DNA of 64,000 nt, from NCBI RefSeq assembly GCF_039535115.1, contig NZ_BAAAWO010000001.1, forward strand, positions 3,224,001 to 3,288,000, written 5' to 3'. The first letter of the stretch is position 1; the number at the start of each line of letters is the position of its first letter. Below the pieces are notes generated by a model that saw nothing but the letters and a program-made list of their open reading frames with translations, was not told the DNA's origin and did no database searches. This DNA comes from Paeniglutamicibacter sulfureus (GTDB taxonomy: Bacteria > Actinomycetota > Actinomycetes > Actinomycetales > Micrococcaceae). Shown here one piece after another: positions 49,591 to 58,800 of the stretch. A program made the translations under genes and the position numbers.

Positions 49591-50439
49591 TCAGTCTTCG
49601 TGCGGCCCGGAGGTAACGAACGAATCCTCGCCGACGCGTCCCTCGCGAAGCTCGGCCAGGATCTCGGCCACCGAATCATGTTCCACATCCGGGCGGAACG
49701 GGAACGATGCCACGTCGCCGGGACGGGTGATTCCCGTGTGGACCAGGATGGTCAGCAACCCTGCCTCCATGCCCGCGACGATGTCAGTGTCCATGCGGTC
49801 CCCGATCATCGCGGTGGTTTCCGAATGCGCGTCGATCCGGTTCAGTGCAGAGCGGAACATCATCGGGTTCGGCTTGCCGACCACGTATGGGGCGCTGCCG
49901 GTGGCCTGGGTGATCAGCGCCGCCACGGAACCGGTGGCCGGAAGCAGGCCCTCGGGCGAGGGGCCGGTGACATCCGGGTTGGTGGTGATGAAGCGGGCGC
50001 CGCCGGCGATCAACCGGATGGCCTTGGTGATGGCCTCGAAGGAGTAGGTGCGGGTCTCGCCCAGCACCACGTACTCCGGATCCTGGTCGGTCAGGATGAA
50101 ACCGGCATCGTGCAGCGCGGTGGTCAACCCCGCCTCGCCGATCACGAAGGCCCGGCCGCCCGGCCGCTGGCGGCGCAGGAACTCCGCGGTTGCCATGGCC
50201 GAGGTCCAGATGTTGGCCTCGGGGACGTCCAGCCCGGAGGAAAGCAATCGCGCGCGCAGGTCCCGTGGGGTGTAAATCGAGTTGTTGGTCAGCACCAGGA
50301 AGCGCTTGCCGGAAGAGACCCAATGCGCGATCATGTCCGCGGCGCCCGGGATGGCCTGGTTTTCATGGACGAGCACCCCGTCCATGTCCGTGAGCCAGCA
50401 TTCAATGTCATGGACGTTGCGTGGTTCATGCGTTGACAC
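49591..50439 (-). CDS. HAD-IIA family phosphatase (NagD-like)
   Basis: 282 residues, GTG start with AAAGGA upstream. HAD motif I WLTDMDGVLVHENQAIPGA (DxDGxL), motif II VLTNNSIYTP, the C2a cap segment, and motifs III/IV GKPNPMMFRSALNR and MIGDRMDTDIVAGMEAGL are complete. Members of the family dephosphorylate nucleotides, p-nitrophenyl phosphate or phosphoglycolate. The substrate is undetermined. Monocistronic. Confidence 0.9.
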   Translation of the reverse strand: MSTHEPRNVHDIECWLTDMDGVLVHENQAIPGAADMIAHWVSSGKRFLVLTNNSIYTPRDLRARLLSSGLDVPEANIWTSAMATAEFLRRQRPGGRAFVIGEAGLTTALHDAGFILTDQDPEYVVLGETRTYSFEAITKAIRLIAGGARFITTNPDVTGPSPEGLLPATGSVAALITQATGSAPYVVGKPNPMMFRSALNRIDAHSETTAMIGDRMDTDIVAGMEAGLLTILVHTGITRPGDVASFPFRPDVEHDSVAEILAELREGRVGEDSFVTSGPHED

Positions 50440-50520
50440 GTGTGGGTGTTCCTTTCGAGAGGTTTCCTGCTGCCACTAGTCTTTCAGGTTTCCCGGCATT
50501 GCACGAAGCCCCGGGCAGAC

Positions 50521-51528
50521 CTAGAGCCAATTGTTCTTCTTGAAGATGGCAAAGAGTCCAACTCCGAGGGCGACCATCAGCCCGATCGCGGCCGGATAGC
50601 CAAAAGTGAAGTCCAATTCAGGCATGTGCGTGAAGTTCATGCCGTACACGCCGGTGACCAGGCTCGGGGCAAAGAGGATGGCGGCCCACGCCGAGATCTT
50701 CTTCATCTGCTCGTTTTGCGCCAGTCCCGCCTCCGTGGCCCGCTGGGAAGCCAGCGTCGAGGACAGCGACAGGGCGTTGGTCAGCAGGGCGCGGAAGGAG
50801 GTAATGCGCTCGGTGAGCCGGATCGCGTGGTCCTGGACGTCGATGAGCTTGCGGTCAAGTTCCAGGGCGTCGTCCTCGGAAATGTCGCTGAGCCTGAAGT
50901 CCCTGCGCAAACGGGTGAGGACGTCCTCCAGCGGCGCGAGCGCGCGCTGGAATTCAATGACCTCCCGGGACAGCTCGTAGATGCGCCGCGAGACGTTCGG
51001 GGTCCCGGAGAACAGCTGGTCCTCGATCTCGTCGATGTCGTTGCTCAGGCCCGCAAACACCGGCTCGTATTCGTCCACGACCTGGTCAACGACGGCGTAA
51101 AGGACGGCCTCGGGACCGATCGCCAAGAGCCCGGCTTCGTCCTCGAGCCGGTGGCGCACTTGCGCCAGTTTGGGAGACTCCGCGTGGCGTACCGTCACCA
51201 CGAAATCGGCACCGACGTAGACGTGCAGTTCCCCGAACTCGACCTTTTCCGATTCGTCAATGTAGCGGGCCGGTCGAAGCACCACAAAGAGGTGGTCGCC
51301 GTAGTGCTCCAGCTTGGGACGCTGGTGGCCGGCGAGCGTGTCTTCCACCGCCAGTTCGTGAAGGCCCAGTTCCTCGGAGACTTCCCGCATTTCGGCCTCG
51401 TCGGGTCGATAGAGTCCCAGCCAGGCCATGCCGCCGGACTCCTTCATGGACTCGAACGTGGAGCTGAGGTCCGGGGGATGGATCACTCGCTTGCCCTTGA
51501 CGTAGATCGCGTTGTCGATGATGGGCAT
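50521..51528 (-). CDS. corA: CorA-type magnesium/cobalt channel
   Basis: 335 residues from ATG 51528, preceded by GGAGGA at 3-4 bp; the frame is open far upstream but that is antisense to the methyltransferase gene. A long soluble N-domain with coiled-coil helices (LFSGTPNVSRRIYELSREVIEFQRALAPLEDVLTRL and onward) is followed by two C-terminal helices with the GMN signature in VYGMNFTHMPE between them, and a terminal basic KKNNW. CorA forms a homopentameric Mg2+ channel. It is divergent from the trmH-type gene. Confidence 0.92.
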   Translation of the reverse strand: MPIIDNAIYVKGKRVIHPPDLSSTFESMKESGGMAWLGLYRPDEAEMREVSEELGLHELAVEDTLAGHQRPKLEHYGDHLFVVLRPARYIDESEKVEFGELHVYVGADFVVTVRHAESPKLAQVRHRLEDEAGLLAIGPEAVLYAVVDQVVDEYEPVFAGLSNDIDEIEDQLFSGTPNVSRRIYELSREVIEFQRALAPLEDVLTRLRRDFRLSDISEDDALELDRKLIDVQDHAIRLTERITSFRALLTNALSLSSTLASQRATEAGLAQNEQMKKISAWAAILFAPSLVTGVYGMNFTHMPELDFTFGYPAAIGLMVALGVGLFAIFKKNNWL

Positions 51529-51690
51529 GGATCCTCCTTGCGTTCCGGGCCGGAGGAAAACCCGGCGAACCAATCGTGCCTTAGCCAAGTTTGCCATCAA
51601 CCGGCCGCACGCCATTGCACGCGTGGTTTCCCGACCTGGTGTTTTAGGGCCGGGATCCGGTGCGGGACCATTGGCGACTACCCTTGAGGA

Positions 51691-52365
51691 GTGACTTCCG
51701 CCGTTGAAACCCCCGCACCAGAACCCACCGAGTACGATCCCGTCTATGAGGAACGCCCCGAGGTGGGTCTCGGCCCGTGGGAGGGCGAGTTTCCATCCGG
51801 CGATCACTTCGACCGTGAGCTGCTGGAACTGGGGGACCGGCGCAATGTGGCGGACAAGTACCGCTACTGGTCCATGGAGGCGATCATCGCCGACCTTGAC
51901 GAGCGCCGCCACGACTTCCACATTGCCATCGAAAACTGGCAGCACGACATGAACATTGGCACCGTGGTGCGCACCGCCAACGCCTTTCTGGCCAAGGAGG
52001 TGCACATCATCGGCCGACGGCGCTGGAACAAGCGCGGGGCAATGGTCACCGACCGCTACCAGCACGTCCGCCACCACCCGACGGTCGAGGATTTCGTTGC
52101 GTGGGCCCAGGGTGAAGGGTTGGCGATCATCGGTATCGACATTTTCCCGGATTCCCAGAAGCTGGAGACCTATGAGCTGCCACGCAATTGCGTGCTCGTC
52201 TTCGGCCAAGAGGGGCCGGGGCTGAGCGAGGAAGTCCACCAAAGCGCCGAGGCAACATTGTCAATCGAACAATTCGGTTCCACCCGATCCATCAACGCTG
52301 CTTCGGCAGCCGGAATCGCCATGCATGCGTGGATCCGACGCCACGTTTTTAACCAGACGGTTTAG
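51691..52365 (+). CDS. TrmH-family (SpoU) RNA methyltransferase
   Basis: 224 residues, GTG start directly after GAGGA. A TACCCT -10-like element 6 bp upstream leaves open a leaderless message. The SPOUT knot motifs are NIGTVVRTANAFLAKEVHIIGRRRWN (motif 1, with the conserved Asn and Arg), LVFGQEGPGLSEEV (motif 2) and IEQFGSTRSINAASAAGIAMHAW (motif 3), all intact. It 2'-O-methylates a ribose in tRNA or rRNA using SAM; the target is not known. N-terminal 70 residues lack a known domain. Confidence 0.88.
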   Translation: MTSAVETPAPEPTEYDPVYEERPEVGLGPWEGEFPSGDHFDRELLELGDRRNVADKYRYWSMEAIIADLDERRHDFHIAIENWQHDMNIGTVVRTANAFLAKEVHIIGRRRWNKRGAMVTDRYQHVRHHPTVEDFVAWAQGEGLAIIGIDIFPDSQKLETYELPRNCVLVFGQEGPGLSEEVHQSAEATLSIEQFGSTRSINAASAAGIAMHAWIRRHVFNQTV

Positions 52366-52441
52366 CCCAACGTAGCCGCTTGGCCAGAATGCCAGGCCCA
52401 TGGCCAATATCCCTTCTTTCCGTGCCGTCCTTCAGTTAGCG

Positions 52442-52447
52442 TAAATA
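52442..52447 (+). promoter_or_regulatory. Probable -10 of the M23 peptidase gene with a long leader
   Basis: TAAATA within TTAGCGTAAATATT precedes a GC-rich leader of about 115 bases containing several complementary arms (for example GGACCGG and CCGGGG). The leader is long enough for a riboswitch but I could not match a known class. Confidence 0.35.
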
Positions 52448-52567
52448 TTGGGCGCTCGTTCCCGTGCGGTGGGCTTGTGCAGTCACCGTTCCCAAAGCGG
52501 GACGACGCCGACGCTCGTGCGACGGGACCGGCCCTGGTGTCGGACCGGGGAACGGAGAGGCCCGCTG

Positions 52568-54076
52568 GTGAAGAAGCATCGCGTCAATCATCCGTTTCCG
52601 CTGCCCAAGCCATCCCAGATACGTAGGCAGCCGAAGTCAGCCCGAGTAGCTGCCGCGGGAATCGCCATCGTTGCCGCACTTGCAGTCTCGAGCACACCGA
52701 CACTGGCCGACCGCCAAGTGGCCTCCATTCCCGTGGCATCGTCCCCGCTTGCGATCGAGGGGGCCGCCTACAGGCAACCTGTCGAGCTCTCGCTGCTGAG
52801 CGGGATCGACGCCATAGCCTGGGACACGGAGAACATCACCAGCGCGGCCGAAGGCCTGCCTTTGCCCGATGCCTCCGACCCGGGATCGGCACAGGGCTCC
52901 GGGGGGACAACCGGGCAATTCGCCGGTCAACTCGTGGGACAAAATGTGGGGCCGTTGGGTGTACTACCAGGTGGGATCCAACTGATCCACCCGGTTTCCT
53001 CGAGATTCATCACCAGCCCGTATGGCTGGCGGAACAACCCGACCGGTCCGGGGACGCAGATCCACATCGGACAGGACTACGGCCTGCCCTGCGGTTCCCC
53101 GGTGTATGCGACAGCGGACGGGGTGGTCGTCCAGTCGGCTTGGGCCGGCCACTCTGGGATGCGCGTGACGATCGACCACGGCTCCTCGGTGCGCACCGGC
53201 TACAGCCACAACTCGCGGCTCATCGCCAGGGCGGGCGACACCGTCAGCCAGGGTCAGCTCATTGCGCTCAGCGGCACCACGGGCAACTCGACCGGCTGCC
53301 ACGTGCACTACGAAGTGATCATCAACGGACGCTGGAACGATCCCCGGAACTTCCTGCCCGTCATCCCCGGCCAGCCAAGTGCGAAAATCGATTCGCGCCG
53401 TACCACCATTGCCGCCGAACCGATCCGCAACTTGGGGGCGCCGCGGACCGAGAGCCGGAACGGCCACGACATCGAGGTGGAGATGCCGGAACCGACCACG
53501 ACCCCGCCCAAGTCAACGGCACCAGGCAAAGAATCCCCACGGCCGAAACCGAGCCAAAAGCCCACGCCCACGCCCGACACAAAGCCCTCGACAAAACCGA
53601 CGCCTACGCCGAGCTCCACACCCTCACCGACCGACACTCCCGATCCTTCTCCCACAAAGTCGGCGACACCCGAAACGAGTCCGACGCCTACGCCGAGCTC
53701 CACACCCTCACCGACCGACACTCCCGATCCTTCTCCCACAAATTCGGCGACACCCGAAACGAGTCCGACGCCTACGCCGAGCGACGAAACTACTCCGCCG
53801 ACCAGTTCATCCCCGGCCACCACGGAACCCACGGTTTCACCGTCCGTCGAACCGACCGAGTCGTCAAGCAGCGCGTCAACCGAGTCGTCGACGAGCACCT
53901 CGACCGAGTCGTCGACGAGCACCTCGACCGAGTCGTCGACGAGCACCTCGACCGAGTCATCGAGTAAATTGCCTGAATCGCGATCCGGGACTCCGGCCAC
54001 GGAATCGTCAAGTGGCGCGTCGACCACAAGTGGCGGCATGGAGACTCTGTCTTCGTCCGCAAGCACAGCGAAATAG
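52568..54076 (+). CDS. Secreted/membrane-anchored M23 metallopeptidase with long Pro/Thr/Ser repeat tail
   Basis: 502 residues from GTG 52568 with GGAGAGG at 7 bp; the upstream frame is a leader RNA region. The N-terminus is basic, then a hydrophobic segment (SARVAAAGIAIVAALAVSST), a signal or anchor. The LytM/M23 domain covers SPYGWRNNPTGPGTQIHIGQDYGLPCGSPVYATADGVVV, DHGSSVRTGYSHNSRLIARAGDTVSQGQLIALSGTTGNSTGCHVHYEVI, with the HxxxD and HxH zinc ligands. The remaining 180 residues are Pro/Thr/Ser/Glu-rich. They include a 28-residue unit repeated twice (84-bp DNA repeats) and ESSTSTST octads repeated three times. It probably trims peptidoglycan; the tail should span the wall. Confidence 0.9.
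   Translation: MKKHRVNHPFPLPKPSQIRRQPKSARVAAAGIAIVAALAVSSTPTLADRQVASIPVASSPLAIEGAAYRQPVELSLLSGIDAIAWDTENITSAAEGLPLPDASDPGSAQGSGGTTGQFAGQLVGQNVGPLGVLPGGIQLIHPVSSRFITSPYGWRNNPTGPGTQIHIGQDYGLPCGSPVYATADGVVVQSAWAGHSGMRVTIDHGSSVRTGYSHNSRLIARAGDTVSQGQLIALSGTTGNSTGCHVHYEVIINGRWNDPRNFLPVIPGQPSAKIDSRRTTIAAEPIRNLGAPRTESRNGHDIEVEMPEPTTTPPKSTAPGKESPRPKPSQKPTPTPDTKPSTKPTPTPSSTPSPTDTPDPSPTKSATPETSPTPTPSSTPSPTDTPDPSPTNSATPETSPTPTPSDETTPPTSSSPATTEPTVSPSVEPTESSSSASTESSTSTSTESSTSTSTESSTSTSTESSSKLPESRSGTPATESSSGASTTSGGMETLSSSASTAK
53597..53782 (+). repeat. 84-bp tandem repeat inside the M23 peptidase gene
   Basis: Two copies (53597-53680 and 53681-53764) differ at one base (Lys versus Asn codon), followed by the first 18 bp of a third. 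They encode PTPTPSSTPSPTDTPDPSPT plus SATPETS. Near-identity at DNA level points to recent duplication and likely length variation between strains. Confidence 0.9.
53879..53950 (+). repeat. Three perfect 24-bp repeats inside the M23 peptidase gene
   Basis: ACCGAGTCGTCGACGAGCAC followed by CTCG is repeated three times without change, encoding TESSTSTS octads. A fourth, degenerate unit follows. Confidence 0.9.
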
Positions 54077-54514
54077 CCGTAGTTTTTGGTTTTCGGCGAC
54101 CCGGGCCTGACCCAGATCCGCCGCTGAAGTGACCGGCGCATCCGGGCTGGCCGGGGCCTCCCGGACTCAATTTCGGGAAGAAAAAGCGGCCCACTAAAGT
54201 TAGCCGCAATTGCTATCCTTCTCTTTGAAAAGATCAACGCGCGCTTGGGGCTAGAACGCAACAGTCCTGGGCGAGGACGGGGGGAAACCCTCGGTAATAC
54301 GGAAAAGATCAGTGGGTGGGAAGGCCGATCGGTCACCTACGTGTCCTCGCTCGGGGTCGAGGCGATCACGGACAAACTACACAAACCCACCACGCAGAGC
54401 CGCCCTTCGGTGGCCTCGCGTCATCCCGTAAGCGATCCAGCACACAAGTAGATAGGATGGGAACAGCCAACGAGGTCTACTCCCCACATATTCCTTTTCT
54501 ACATAGGAGTCAGT
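54077..54514 (+). other. 438-bp intergenic region between the M23 peptidase and fba
   Basis: No credible gene: small frames here (for example 54245-54451) lack codon bias and similarity. The middle (54240-54400) is purine-rich with several local inverted arms (CGAGG/CCTCG around 54275; GGCCGATCGGTC near 54323), suggesting a structured transcript. The fba promoter lies at the right end (-10 TAGGAT at 54453-54458). Confidence 0.5.
54453..54458 (+). promoter_or_regulatory. Probable -10 of the fba promoter
   Basis: TAGGAT within AGTAGATAGGATGGG, about 57 bp before the fba ATG. The -35 is weak. Confidence 0.4.
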
Positions 54515-55537
<1,023 letters not shown>

Positions 55538-55539
55538 CC

Positions 55540-55959
55540 ATGGCAGATCTTGGAGCAAACCTGCTCGGCATCCCCGCAACCCTGTTGCCGGAGGAAACCG
55601 AGGTCAAGGCGCGGCTGGAAGCCGGAGACGAAGCGGTGGACATTGCCGCTGCCTTCCCGGCCTCCTCGCTGGGCTGGGCCCTGCTGGCCAACGAGGCGCA
55701 TGCGGAGGGCCGCACCGTCGAGTCCTACGCCTACGCCCGCGTGGGCTACCACCGCGGCCTTGACGCCCTGCGCAAGGCCGGTTGGCGCGGACAGGGTCCG
55801 GTGCCTTGGGCACATGTACCCAACCGCGGTTTCCTGCGTTCGCTTTATGCGCTGCAGCGCGCCGCCGCAGCAATCGGCGAAGCCGAGGAAGTCGATCGCA
55901 TCGGCCGCTTCCTCAATGATTCGGATCCGCTCGCGGCGGCAGCGCTCGAAGCAGAGTAA
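55540..55959 (+). CDS. DUF3151 family protein
   Basis: 139 residues, 2 bp after fba and certainly cotranscribed. MADLGANLLGIPATLLPEE, FPASSLGWALLANEAHAEGRTVESYAYARVGYHRGLDALRKAGWRGQGPVPW and NRGFLRSLYALQRAAAAIGE are the family pattern. The function is unknown; DUF3151 genes follow fba in most actinobacteria, suggesting a link to glycolysis. Ends 29 bp before a 15-bp hairpin. Confidence 0.9.
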   Translation: MADLGANLLGIPATLLPEETEVKARLEAGDEAVDIAAAFPASSLGWALLANEAHAEGRTVESYAYARVGYHRGLDALRKAGWRGQGPVPWAHVPNRGFLRSLYALQRAAAAIGEAEEVDRIGRFLNDSDPLAAAALEAE

Positions 55960-55988
55960 TCCCGACGGGCCCCGCTGGGCCCGGATGG

Positions 55989-56030
55989 CAATTGTTCGTG
56001 CCGACCCACTCGGGCCGGCACGAACAATTG
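55989..56030. terminator. Terminator after fba-DUF3151
   Basis: CAATTGTTCGTGCCG and its exact complement form a 15-bp stem with a 12-base loop, 30 bp before the Ser/Thr kinase gene. No T-run follows on the plus strand. Confidence 0.85.
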
Positions 56031-56059
56031 CTGCTTAACCAAGGAGCAGACGAAAAAAA

Positions 56060-58033
56060 ATGGCAAACGTGCAGCCCGGTGACGCGCTTGGCGCCTCCTA
56101 CCGCTTCGTCGAGCCCCTCGGCTCCGGTGCGGTGGGCGAGGTGTGGCGGGTCAGCGCGCTCCCGGGCGACCCCGACCTCGCGGCCAAGGTGCTGCGCCCG
56201 GAACACGCCCACGACCCCGCCCTCGTTGAGCGTTTCGTGAAGGAACGCTCGGTGCTTTTGGCACTGCGGCACCCGAACATCGTGGCGGTCAGGGACCTGG
56301 TGGTCGAGGGCGAAAGGCTCGCCATCCTCATGGACCTGGTGCCCGGTGGATCCCTCCGCGACCTGCTCGAGGACCGCCGTACGCTTGCCGCTGCAGACGC
56401 GTTGGCCATCTGCGCCGAGATGCTGGACGCCATTGCGTATGCGCACACCCGAAACACGACGCACCGGGACATCAAGCCCGACAATGTGCTGCTGGCCGAA
56501 CCGTGGAAGCCAGGACTTACAGGAGCCGTGCGGGTCTCGGACTTCGGCATCGCCTCGGTCATGCACGAAAAATCCCGACACACCACCGGCATGGTGGGAA
56601 CCCCCGCCTACATGCCGCCCGAACTGCTCAGCACCGGCGAGACCGGGCCCGCCGCCGATCTCTACGCCACCGGCATCATGCTCTACGAGATGCTGTCCGG
56701 GCGGACTCCGTACGCCGGGACGGGGACCGATTTTACCCTCGCCTACCGTCACGTGACCACCCTGCCGCCGCGGTTGGCGGTGCCCGACGCCCTGTGGGAG
56801 GCGCTTGAGTCGCTATTGGGCAAGGACCCGCGCCAACGGCCGGGCGCGCCCGAGGCCGCGGCGCGGCTGCGTCGGCTGGCTGCCCAATTCGCCGACCTGC
56901 CGGCCTTGCCGTTGGCCGCCCAACCCGAGGACTTCCAGCCCCTTGACCGTCCGGCCACGGTGCTGCGGGGCGCGGCCGCGGCGCCGGATCCAGGGTCGGA
57001 CGCGGTTCAGGATTCCGGATCCGGCGCCTCCGTGCTCCCCGAACTGGGTCCGGTGGGCCAGCACACCGTGGTGCGGTCGATGCCGCGGTCCGAATTGCGG
57101 CCCCGCCCGCAGCCGGCACCCGCCCCTGCACGCGCCGGGTGGCGGCCGGCATGGCTGCACGGCAAGGCCATCGCGCTGATCGCCGGCGGCCTCGTGGCGG
57201 CCATCGCCATCGTCATCGGGGCCATGGCGCTGGCGAAGCCCGAGACCCCCGCAGCGGCACCGGCAGCAGATTCCACCGCGAGCCAGCAGGACGCCCCGCT
57301 GCCCAGTGGGTTGTCCGTCAGCCGCAGTGCCCAATACGACGCCCAGGCGCACGAAGTGAAGCTGACGATCACCTATGCGGCGCAGAAGGCGCCGCTGGGC
57401 GGGCCCTTCCTCGAGGTGCTTCCGGGCGCGTCCGCGTCAGCGTCCTGTCCGCCGGCGACCTGGGAGAAGATCGAGGCAACACGCAACCAGCCGAGCCTGA
57501 CTGGCATCTCCGCAACCTGCGGGTGGAGTCTTGCCGGGATCACCGTCCCGGCCAAGGGAAGCGTCGAGGCCAGCGCAAGGATTCCGGTGGAACTGGTCGG
57601 TGTGAACGCCCTGGAGCAATGGCTGGAAGCTTCGGCCGCGGCAACCACCGCAGCGGTGTCGGACCCCGCGGCGGCCGGCTCGGCGTATCCGGTGCAGCGG
57701 CTGCGGGACATCAAGGTCGTCACCCCGGCGCGAACGGTGAGCCAGACCGCGCTTCCGGTCACCCTGGTGCCGGTGTGGCCCGGCGGCGAAGACGTGCTGA
57801 ACCCGCTCTACACCTCCCCGTCCACGGGCAAGGCCTCGGCAATGCTCGCCGCGGTGGCCGGGGGCGAGAAGGGCGTGCGCTTCTCCGACGGCTGTTCCGG
57901 TTCCCTGGCGGTATCCGCCGACGGGCTGGTGGTCACGGCGCTGTCCGTCACCCCGAACTGCATCCTGCGGGCCGGGGTCGGCAACTTCACCGACCTGGCC
58001 AGCGACCCGTTTGGCATCACCACCCGCGGGTAG
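56060..58033 (+). CDS. Membrane-anchored Ser/Thr protein kinase (PknB-like)
   Basis: 657 residues, ATG preceded by AAGGAG. Kinase domain residues 12-280: glycine loop EPLGSGAVGEVW, catalytic Lys43 in DLAAKVLRP, HRDIKPDNVLL (Asp137), DFG Asp161, APE-type ATPAYMPPE in the form GTPAYMPPELL, with Thr/Ser activation loop residues. Then a Pro/Ala linker, one membrane helix (IALIAGGLVAAIAIVIGAMAL, about residues 370-395) and an extracellular domain of about 260 residues without PASTA repeats. All catalytic residues are intact. The extracellular part may sense an envelope signal. The following PAP2 and EssC-like genes suggest a link to the cell envelope. Confidence 0.93.
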   Translation: MANVQPGDALGASYRFVEPLGSGAVGEVWRVSALPGDPDLAAKVLRPEHAHDPALVERFVKERSVLLALRHPNIVAVRDLVVEGERLAILMDLVPGGSLRDLLEDRRTLAAADALAICAEMLDAIAYAHTRNTTHRDIKPDNVLLAEPWKPGLTGAVRVSDFGIASVMHEKSRHTTGMVGTPAYMPPELLSTGETGPAADLYATGIMLYEMLSGRTPYAGTGTDFTLAYRHVTTLPPRLAVPDALWEALESLLGKDPRQRPGAPEAAARLRRLAAQFADLPALPLAAQPEDFQPLDRPATVLRGAAAAPDPGSDAVQDSGSGASVLPELGPVGQHTVVRSMPRSELRPRPQPAPAPARAGWRPAWLHGKAIALIAGGLVAAIAIVIGAMALAKPETPAAAPAADSTASQQDAPLPSGLSVSRSAQYDAQAHEVKLTITYAAQKAPLGGPFLEVLPGASASASCPPATWEKIEATRNQPSLTGISATCGWSLAGITVPAKGSVEASARIPVELVGVNALEQWLEASAAATTAAVSDPAAAGSAYPVQRLRDIKVVTPARTVSQTALPVTLVPVWPGGEDVLNPLYTSPSTGKASAMLAAVAGGEKGVRFSDGCSGSLAVSADGLVVTALSVTPNCILRAGVGNFTDLASDPFGITTRG

Positions 58034-58155
58034 CCGGTAGTCGCGGACTGCCGAACAGGCAGCGATTGATGCCCTCACGGTCTCGATGACCCGGCGCACC
58101 GGGACGGAAGATCAGTGACCCGCGCCCACCTCCGATTCCAGGAAACCCAGGAACC

Positions 58156-58740
58156 ATGCCCCTTCCCCGTTCCAGGCAACTGCCATGGCTGATATCCCAT
58201 CTCTGCGCCCCGACCGTCCTGGTCACCGCGCTGTTGATGTTCACCCCGCTGAGATTCCCGCAGGTCTCCTGGCCCCATGCGTTCGTGGCCACCACCTTCA
58301 CCATGCTCATCCCGTGGGCAGTCCTCGTCTGGGCCCGCAAGACCGGGAAAGTCAGTGACATCCACATCACCCGGCGCGAACAGCGGTGGCCGTTGCTTTT
58401 AACCGCGTTGGCCTCGATCCTGCTGGGCCTGACGCTGATGGTGTGGCTTCGGGTCGAACCGGTCCTCCTGCGTGAGGTGTTGCTGATCTTGGCGGGCCTG
58501 CTGATCACCGGGGGCATCACACTGCGCTGGAAGATTTCGATCCATGTGGCCGTTGCCGCCTTCGTGGCCCTCCACATCCTTGAAGACCGGCCTTATGGCG
58601 CTGCCGTGGCGGTGGCCGTGGTGGGAATACTCAGCTGGTCACGGGTTCAGCTCAGGCACCACACCAGCAGCCAGGTCTTTGCCGGGGCCGTCGTGGGGGC
58701 GATGGTCAGCCTTTTCGCCTTTTTGCCCATGTCGGGCTGA
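58156..58740 (+). CDS. PAP2-family membrane protein (phosphatase-like) with altered motif
   Basis: 194 residues with five or six hydrophobic helices. The C-terminal part SWSRVQLRHHTSSQVFAGAVVG aligns with the PAP2 motif SRxxxxxHxxxD, with Gln in place of the final Asp. KISIHVAVAAFVAL corresponds to the preceding Ser-x-His region. PAP2 enzymes dephosphorylate isoprenoid or phosphatidic acid phosphates; with the Asp changed, activity is uncertain although similar bacterial variants exist. The gene is 122 bp after the kinase and 60 bp before the convergent EssC-like gene. Confidence 0.75.
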   Translation: MPLPRSRQLPWLISHLCAPTVLVTALLMFTPLRFPQVSWPHAFVATTFTMLIPWAVLVWARKTGKVSDIHITRREQRWPLLLTALASILLGLTLMVWLRVEPVLLREVLLILAGLLITGGITLRWKISIHVAVAAFVALHILEDRPYGAAVAVAVVGILSWSRVQLRHHTSSQVFAGAVVGAMVSLFAFLPMSG

Positions 58741-58800
58741 GAAGGCCCGCTTTCGCGGACCTTCCCGGGCATCGGCTATTCGTATCCCTGGGGGTCCGAA

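Noticed and set aside
52448..52567. ydaO (c-di-AMP) riboswitch before the M23 peptidase
   Set aside because: The conserved GGGGTGAAT and GACAGCTAACC blocks are not found.
53597..53950. Tandem repeats resembling a CRISPR array
   Set aside because: The units are contiguous without unique spacers and lie inside an open reading frame encoding a Pro/Thr/Ser tail.
54245..54451. 68-codon frame upstream of fba
   Set aside because: No codon bias and no similarity. The region fits a structured or promoter sequence better.
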